A stretch of 64,000 bases of DNA from Orientallactaga sibirica (taxonomy: Eukaryota > Chordata > Mammalia > Rodentia > Dipodidae), in assembly GCA_036365145.1 (NCBI GenBank), contig JAEOAD010000026.1:1964501-2028500 (forward strand). The letters run 5' to 3'. How positions within the stretch are numbered: the first letter of the stretch is position 1; every line of letters starts with the position of its first letter. Made by a program: the position numbers and the translations under genes. Shown here one piece after another: positions 58,161 through 64,000 of this stretch. The notes under the pieces were generated by a model that was not told the DNA's origin, made no database searches, and saw only the letters and a list, made by a program, of their open reading frames with translations.

Positions 58161-58492
58161 AATGCAAAACAAGAGTAAGGAGCAGTCCTACCAGTCCTTA
58201 GCACATCAAATACTTTCCCCCAGCTGTCTCTGTGGCTCTCCTACCTCAGCAGATGAGAGCAGAGGCTTCCCTATGACTTACCTCTCCTCCTATCCATCAG
58301 TCCCACCTCCACCTCACCACCGCTGTCACTGCAGCCACAGGGGTCTTGTCCCATGACCTCCTGAGTCCAACTCTCCAGTGGCCTAGGTTCTGGACCCACA
58401 AGCAGGTATAGCCAGTGGGCTGCACACATGAGCCCCACCCCTTCGGACCCTGCCGCTGGTCCCACACTGATCAGCCCTTGAGAGGCCCTGAC

Positions 58493-58710
58493 CTTGATGT
58501 GCTTATTGCTGCAGTCCCTCAGCAGGGGGTTGGGCAGGCTGGTGCTGTGCCTTCTCCAGCTGTGATAGACGCTGAGCACGACCTCCGCCAGACCTGGGGG
58601 CCACCTCAGCAGAAATCTGTGGCCCATGCCCTTCAGGTAGCGCATCATCAGCTCCAGGATGCCCCCATTGGTCAGGTTCTCCAGCAGGAACTCATGAACA
58701 TCCTGCTTCT
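58493..58710 (-). CDS. CABIN1: CABIN1 coding exon 2 of window
   Basis: 218 bp, residues 46-118. The acceptor is 'ctggacag', and the first two bases AG complete the Glu codon begun in the previous exon. The peptide runs [13 protein letters not shown] to SNKHIK and is followed by the donor GTCAGG. It holds helical segments such as [11 protein letters not shown] and [11 protein letters not shown], consistent with the all-helical TPR-like scaffold of the Hir3 family. Reading frame continues into intron on both sides (58271-58957), but only this piece has flanking splice sites and family similarity. Confidence 0.95.
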
Positions 58711-59179
58711 CTGTCCAGGGAGGGAGAACAACCTGACTGGATGAAGAGACCTTCTGAGCCCAGCCTCCCTTCACCACTCGATGCAGGTTAACGTATGACA
58801 TTGCAGTGACAAGGCCAGGACACCAGGACTCAGAGCCTGGCTCCAGCCCAGTGATGTGCAAGCCTCTTGAAATGGTCATGCACAAGATGGCATCAAAAAG
58901 GGCTGACCTCCATGTCCTGCCATGTGCACTAAACAAGATCATGCACACAAAGCACACTGTCTGTCACAACAACAGTTGTGGTCACACCAATTCAACCTGC
59001 AAAACCAAGCCCTTGAATCCAGCCCTAAATAGACAGCCTCAGAAGCACAAGTTTAGACCTGGACATCTCATGGCCTCCCAGCTGACCAGACAGCCCCTTG
59101 GAACACCTCAGAGCCATGCTACAGGGCAAAAGCTCCAGGCTATACGGTGACAGTGAGACACCACACTACTGACTCCTAC

Positions 59180-59316
59180 CAGATTCCATGAAGGTGGCTG
59201 AGTCAAAGGAGGGCCGATGTGGCCCTGTGCTTGAGAAGCCCTCCAGCTTGGCTTCTGACTGAACGTCATAGTTACTAAAAGGATCATCTTCCTCCTCGGG
59301 GTCCAGTTTTCTTAAC
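59180..59316 (-). CDS. CABIN1: CABIN1 coding exon 1 of window
   Basis: 137 bp, residues 1-45 plus split codons at both ends. It starts after the acceptor 'tgcag' with one base that finishes a codon from an upstream exon outside the window. It ends on ATGGAATCTG before the donor GTAGGA. The peptide opens [11 protein letters not shown], an acidic stretch, and ends FMES, matching the human segment just before EKQDVHEF. It has no start codon of its own. The 44-bp minisatellite begins only about 165 bp upstream of its 3' splice site. It is not an obvious open reading frame because intron stops lie close on each side. Confidence 0.92.
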
Positions 59317-59476
59317 CTGCATGGAATATGCCAAAGTCACAAAAGCCACAAAATATGTCCTGGTGTAGATCCAAACTGCTCCTAGCACAGGAAACCTGAG
59401 CCAAGATGAAGGAGATAAAATATGGGTGACAGGGTCCAGAGCCCAGGCCTCCAGGAGACTCCTCCTCTCGCCAGAC

Positions 59477-61390
59477 TTCACAGGAGAAGTGCTGGAGACT
59501 ACCCACGGGAAGCCTGCCTCCTCACAGGAGAAGTGCTGGAGACTACCCACGGGAAGCCTGCCTCCTCACAGGAGAAGTGCTGGAGACTACCCACGGGAAA
59601 CCTGCCTCCTCACAGGAGAAGTGCTGGAGACTACCCACGGGAAACCTGCCTCCTCACAGGAGAAGTGCTGGAGACTACCCACGGGAAGCCAGCCTCCTCA
59701 CAGGAGAAGTGCTGGAGACTACCCACGGGAAGCCTGCCTCCTCACAGGAGAAGTGCTGGAGACTACCCACGGGAAGCCTGCCTCCTCACAGGAGAAGTGC
59801 TGGAGACTACCCACGGGAAGCCTGCCTCCTCACAGGAGAAGTGCTGGAAACTACCCACGGGAAGCCTGCCTCCTCACAGGAGAAGTGCTGGAGACTACCC
59901 ACGGGAAACCTGCCTCCTCACAGGAGAAGTGCTGGAGACTACCCACGGGAAGCCAGCCTCCTCACAGGAGAAGTGCTGGAGACTACCCACGGGAAGCCTG
60001 CCTCCTCACAGGAGAAGTGCTAGAGACTACCCACGGGAAGCCAGCCTCCTCACAGAAGTGCTGGAGACTACCCACGGGAAGCCTGCCTCCTCACAGGAGA
60101 AGTGCTGGAGACTACCCACGGGAAGCCAGCCTCCTCACAGAAGTGCTGGAGACTACCCACGGGAAGCCAGCCTCCTCACAGGAGAAGTGCTGGAGACTAC
60201 CCACGGGAAGCCAGCCTCCTCACAGAAGTGCTGGAGACTACCCACGGAAGCCAGCCTCCTCACAGGAGAAGTGCTGGAGACTACCCACGGAAGCCAGCCT
60301 CCTCACAGAAGTGCTGGAGACTACCCACGGAAACCTGCCTCCTCACAGGAGAAGTGCTGGAGACTACCCACGGGAAGCCAGCCTCCTCACAGAAGTGCTG
60401 GAGACTACCCACGGGAAGCCAGCCTCCTCACAGGAGAAGTGCTGGAGACTACCCACGGGAAACCTGCCTCCTCACAGGAGAAGTGCTGGAGACTACCCAC
60501 GGGAAGCCTGCCTCCTCACAGGAGAAGTGCTGGAAACTACCCACGGGAAGCCTGCCTCCTCACAGGAGAAGTGCTGGAGACTACCCACGGGAAACCTGCC
60601 TCCTCACAGGAGAAGTGCTGGAGACTACCCACGGGAAGCCTGCCTCCTCACAGGAGAAGTGCTGGAGACTACCCACGGGAAGCCAGCCTCCTCACAGAAG
60701 TGCTGGAGACTACCCACGGGAAGCCAGCCTCCTCACAGGAGAAGTGCTGGAGACTACCCACGGGAAGCCAGCCTCCTCACAGAAGTGCTGGAGACTACCC
60801 ACGGGAAGCCAGCCTCCTCACAGGAGAAGTGCTGGAGACTACCCACGGGAAGCCTGCCTCCTCACAGGAGAAGTGCTGGAGACTACCCACGGGAAGCCTG
60901 CCTCCTCACAGGAGAAGTGCTAGAGACTACCCACGGGAAGCCAGCCTCCTCACAGAAGTGCTGGAGACTACCCACGGGAAGCCTGCCTCCTCACAGGAGA
61001 AGTGCTGGAGACTACCCACGGGAAGCCAGCCTCCTCACAGGAGAAGTGCTGGAGACTACCCACGGGACGCCAGCCTCCTCACAGAAGTGCTGGAGACTAC
61101 CCACGGGAAGCCTGCCTCCTCACAGGAGAAGTGCTGGAGACTACCCACGGGAAGCCAGCCTCCTCACAGAAGTGCTGGAGACTACCCACGGGAAGCCTGC
61201 CTCCTCACAGGAGAAGTGCTGGAGACTACCCACGGGAAGCCAGCCTCCTCACAGAAGTGCTGGAGACTACCCACGGGAAGCCTGCCTCCTCACAGGAGAA
61301 GTGCTGGAGACTACCCACGGGAAGCCTGCCTCCTCACAGGAGAAGTGCTGGAGACTACCCACGGGAAGCCTGCCTCCTCACGGGAGAAGT
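59477..61390. repeat. 44-bp minisatellite, 44 copies
   Basis: Tandem array whose unit runs 'caggagaagtgctggagact' then 'acccacgggaagcctgcctc' then 'ctca'. I counted 44 copies of the core 'ctacccacgg'. Most units are 44 bp. A 41-bp variant lacks three bases ('cacagaagtg' for 'cacaggagaagtg'), and a few units lack one G ('cccacggaag'). A common base switch is 'agcctgcc' versus 'agccagcc'. No plus-strand stop codon occurs in any frame of the unit. The array ends in a degenerate unit at 61381. It lies wholly in CABIN1 intron. Confidence 0.97.
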
Positions 61391-62223
61391 TCTCAGTGAG
61401 CAGGTGCTTGAACACAAACAACCCAAGTAAGGATCAGGTTGTCTCAAGTGATTGCTGAGACAAAGTCACAAGGGCCCTGCCTTGGAGATACAACCAGAGG
61501 AGGTGGTCTTCAGCTGTCAGTAGAGAAGGGTGGCCATGCAAAGAAGCACAAGAATGGGTGTGTGGGACAAATCAAGCCCATCTGACCTTGGCCTCCATGG
61601 GTCCTCATGTTGCACTGGGACAGGGAAAACCTCCCCCAGTAGGACCACTCTTCAGATGCCTCCTAAGGACAAGGATGTTTTGGCCATCCTTGTGGCTTTC
61701 CCTCAACCAGTACCTCCACAGCATAAATGTTCAAGGCACCCACAAATGTCTTGATTCACTTGTGTACACACTACTGGGAGACTATCCATCAAGCTATCAG
61801 ACATTATTCTTGCATGGGCCCTTGAAGAAGCATTAAAACCTCACAGAAACCAACAACTCAAAGCAGAAATAACTCCATGTCAAGGGGGTTAGGACACAAG
61901 ACTCAGCCTCGCACAGCAGGGCCAAGGGGAAGAAGACAAGGTCACTTGATGGCCGCACGGTGCCCACTCTTCCAAGGGGAAACTTCTGCAGCACATCTCA
62001 GGAGAAACCCACTAGAAAGCACTGCACCGTCACCCACATGCTCTGCGGCTGTGGGCTGAGAACAGCTTCACTCTAGCAATGTCACCTTCATGGGAAGAAA
62101 GAGGAGGGAAGAAGCCTGTCGGGAAACGGATATGTAATTCTGCTATAGCTCTTCCTGTACTTTGAGTCATCACTGAAAGAATCTGTTACTGGACAAAATG
62201 TCAGCTCAAAACTCCTGATCTCA

Positions 62224-62395
62224 GGGCTAGAGAGATGGCTTAGCATTTAAGGTGCTTGACTGTAAAGCCTAAGGACCCAGGTTCAATTCCCCAGAACCCA
62301 CATAAGCCATTGTCTCCCTCCCTCTCTCCCTTCCTCCCTCTCTCTCTTGCTCTCTGCCTCTTTCTGTCTCATAAATAAATAAATAAATAACTCTT
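62224..62395 (+). mobile_element. tRNA-SINE, type I, internally deleted
   Basis: 'gggctagagagatggcttag' and B box 'ggttcaattcc'. The body jumps from 'cacataagccat' to the CT-rich tail. Confidence 0.85.
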
Positions 62396-62397
62396 AG

Positions 62398-62765
62398 CCG
62401 GGCGTGGTGGCGCACGCCTTTAATCCCAGCACTCGGGAGGCAGAGGTAGGAGGATCGCCAAGAGTTCGAGGCCACCCTGAGACTACATAGTGAATTCCAG
62501 GTCAGCCTGAGCCAGAGTGAGACCCTACCTCGAAAAAGCAAAAAATAAAATAAAATAAAATAAAAAATAAATAAATAAATAACTCTTAGCCGGGTGTGGT
62601 GGTGCATGCCTTTAATCCCAGCACTTGGGAGGCAGAGGTAGGAAGATGGCTGTGAGTTTAAGGCCACCCTGAGACTACATAGTGAATTCCAGGTCAGCCT
62701 GGGCTAGAGCAAGACCCTATTTCAAAAAAAAAAAAAAAAAATAATAATAATAATAATAATAACAA
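62398..62765 (+). mobile_element. Two B1-like SINEs sharing one target
   Basis: 62398-62560 and 62589-62750. 'aaataaataactcttagc' stands before each, and 'acaacaactctt' follows the second, which fits two insertions at the same AT-rich site. Confidence 0.92.
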
Positions 62766-62896
62766 CAACAACTCTTGATCTCTTGGTGGGATACTGATCA
62801 TACACGGTTACCCAAGCCCCACCTACTCTAGTAACTGTGATGGAAGAAAAGTTCTCAGAGAAAGGAGAGAACATCTCAGAAAAAAAAAAGTGGGGG

Positions 62897-63095
62897 GTGC
62901 TGGAGAAATGGCTTAATGGTTAAAGCACTTGCCTTTGAAGCCTAAGGACCCAGGTTCGATTCTCCAGGTCCCATATATACCAGATACACAAGGTGGTGCA
63001 TGCATGCATCTGGAGTTCATTTGCAGTGGCTATAGGCCCTGGCGTACCCATTCTCACTCTCTCCCTCTCTCAACTAAAAATAAATTAAAAAAAAA
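62897..63095 (+). mobile_element. tRNA-SINE, type I
   Basis: 'ggtgctggagaaatggctta' start, intact B box 'ggttcgattct', 'ggagttcatttgcagtggct'. Confidence 0.88.
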
Positions 63096-63654
63096 TTTTA
63101 CAAAGGTTCCAACTACATGTCAAAAGGGAGAAAGACAATGTATTACAGCAACTGACTTGCCTTTTGCCCCAACTAAGGATGGAGAAAGGAGCACCAGAAG
63201 CCCCCCCAGAAAGGCTCAGGTTACAAGGCTCTGTATCCTCTGAAAGAGAGGACAAAGGCAAAAAGGAGGAGGAAGGTGAGCACTCAGGTCAGGAGCACTG
63301 GGACCCATGCCCCTCCTGGCTCTGGAGGCTGACACCTTCTCCCTTAGGGTCTCTGAGGAACATGAAGAACCAGGGAAATCTGGAGCAAGCTCTTTTCCAT
63401 GTTCTCAGAACTATGCCAAGCACAGAGGAGGTGGAGCAGGCACGCAGCACTGAGCAGATGGGACGCTCCCTTCACGGGGTGTCCAAAGACCCAGGCGGCT
63501 ATGATGCATGAAGCTTCCACCCCCCAGCCAACAAGTGGAGTCACAACTGTGCTGCTTGTACCTCTGAGCCCAGAGGAGAAGAAACCAAGTTCCCGATCTG
63601 CTGCCACCTGTGCCCTGACACTCACACAAACGTTACAGGGAGTAAGTGAGAGAC

Positions 63655-64000
63655 AACGAAGGACGGGTGAAGACGGACAGAAGGGAAGAGAGGGTAGGAA
63701 GGGTGAAGACGGACAGAAACAGAAGGGGAAGAGAGAGTAGGAAGGGTGAAGACAGACAGAAGGGAAGAGAGGGTAGGAAGGGTGAAGACGGACAGAAACA
63801 GAAGGGGAAGAGAGGGTAGGAAGGGTGAAGACAGACAGAAGGGAAGAGAGGGTAGGAAGGGTGAAGACAGACAGAAGGGAAGAGAGGGTAGGAAGGGTGA
63901 AGACAGACAGAAGGGAAGAGAGGGTAGGAAGGGTGAAGACGGACAGAAGGGAAGAGAGGGTAGGAAGGGTGAAGACAGACAGAAGGGAAGAGAGGGTAGG
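63655..64000. repeat. 36-bp minisatellite, cut by the window edge
   Basis: Purine-rich tandem repeat with core 'gtgaagacagacagaaggg' followed by 'aagagagggtaggaagg'. Spacing is 36 bp in most copies and 43 bp in those with an extra 'aacagaa'. I counted nine copies. The last is complete at the window end, so the true length is unknown. Confidence 0.93.

Larger units (their letters stand above)
57260..58492 (-). other. CABIN1: CABIN1 intron between exons 2 and 3
   Basis: 1,233 bp. It holds an old B1 fragment (57340-57470), a type I tRNA-SINE (57520-57722), a 'catac'-rich tandem repeat split by an LTR-like element (57730-58160), and unique DNA next to exon 2. The following intron, 58711-59179 (469 bp), is unique. 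Confidence 0.8.
1..64000 (-). other. CABIN1: CABIN1 gene body, internal part
   Basis: The whole window lies inside one minus-strand transcription unit. Eighteen exons (10688-59316) translate to a continuous 1,126-codon stretch that I recognise as the middle of CABIN1, a large nuclear scaffold related to yeast Hir3. Known roles of the family: subunit of the HIRA/UBN1/CABIN1 histone H3.3 chaperone complex, inhibitor of calcineurin, and co-repressor of MEF2 and p53 targets. The frame is open and all splice sites are canonical, so this is the working gene and not a processed copy. Both gene ends are outside the window. Identification is by recall of the human protein; residue-level similarity was judged by eye. 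Confidence 0.95.
59317..64000 (-). other. CABIN1: CABIN1 intron upstream of exon 1 of window
   Basis: At least 4.7 kb. It holds the 44-copy minisatellite (59477-61390), unique DNA (61390-62220), four SINEs (62224-63095), and a second minisatellite running off the right edge from about 63655. No exon match was found in this part. Confidence 0.8.

Noticed and set aside
58271..58957. 228-residue open frame as a single exon
   Set aside because: Only 58493-58710 matches CABIN1 and has splice sites; the rest reads through intron.
59477..61390. CRISPR array
   Set aside because: The units abut with no unique spacers, and the sequence is a mammalian intron.
59422..61458. 678- and 657-residue open reading frames as a real gene
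   Set aside because: They are made by a 44-bp intronic minisatellite without stops. All three frames are open at once, there is no non-repeat domain, and the host gene is on the other strand.
62269..62667. 132-residue open frame
   Set aside because: It is composed of two antisense B1-like SINEs; similar frames occur at almost every SINE in the window.

Overview
This window is mammalian genomic DNA, almost certainly rodent. The non-coding sequence is packed with two SINE families: a B1-like 7SL-derived element that ends in an A-rich tail, and a tRNA-derived element with clear pol III A and B boxes and a CT-rich, AAATAA-rich tail. The SINE consensus looks most like what I remember from jerboa-type rodents (Dipodoidea). 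That is recall, not a database match, so the species should be treated as unproven.

The only gene I can support is CABIN1 (calcineurin-binding protein 1, also called cain; Hir3 family), on the minus strand. Eighteen consecutive internal coding exons run from 59316 down to 10688. Every exon has an AG acceptor and a GT donor, all phases match, and they join into 1,126 full codons without a stop, plus a split codon at the 5' edge. That is about half of the roughly 2,220-residue human protein. The first exons, start codon and promoter lie beyond the right edge. The C-terminal exons (including the MEF2- and calcineurin-binding region) lie beyond the left edge. Residue numbers below count from the first complete codon in the window.

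Layout: 1-10687 is intron. Exons 18 to 15 (10688-25716) are spread over large introns; 15919-24561 is an 8.6-kb intron whose part from about 18.5 kb on is nearly SINE-free. Exons 14 to 8 lie between 28808 and 48449, with the heaviest SINE load at 36-47 kb. Exons 7 to 1 lie between 49398 and 59316. The right end (59317-64000) is intron and holds a 44-copy, 44-bp minisatellite and the start of a second, 36-bp minisatellite cut by the window edge.

Three kinds of tRNA-SINE are distinguished. Type I is the short form. Type II carries a longer middle segment containing 'cacttgaccacaagg'. Type III has an expanded 'caccttgtgca' segment. Three solo-LTR-like elements are also present. I found no second gene, no RNA gene outside the SINEs, and nothing I would call a new biological system. 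The most interesting structures are the minisatellite that is open in all three forward frames, the Gly-Asp expansion in exon 14, LTRs with clean target duplications, and tRNA-SINEs with a duplicated B box.
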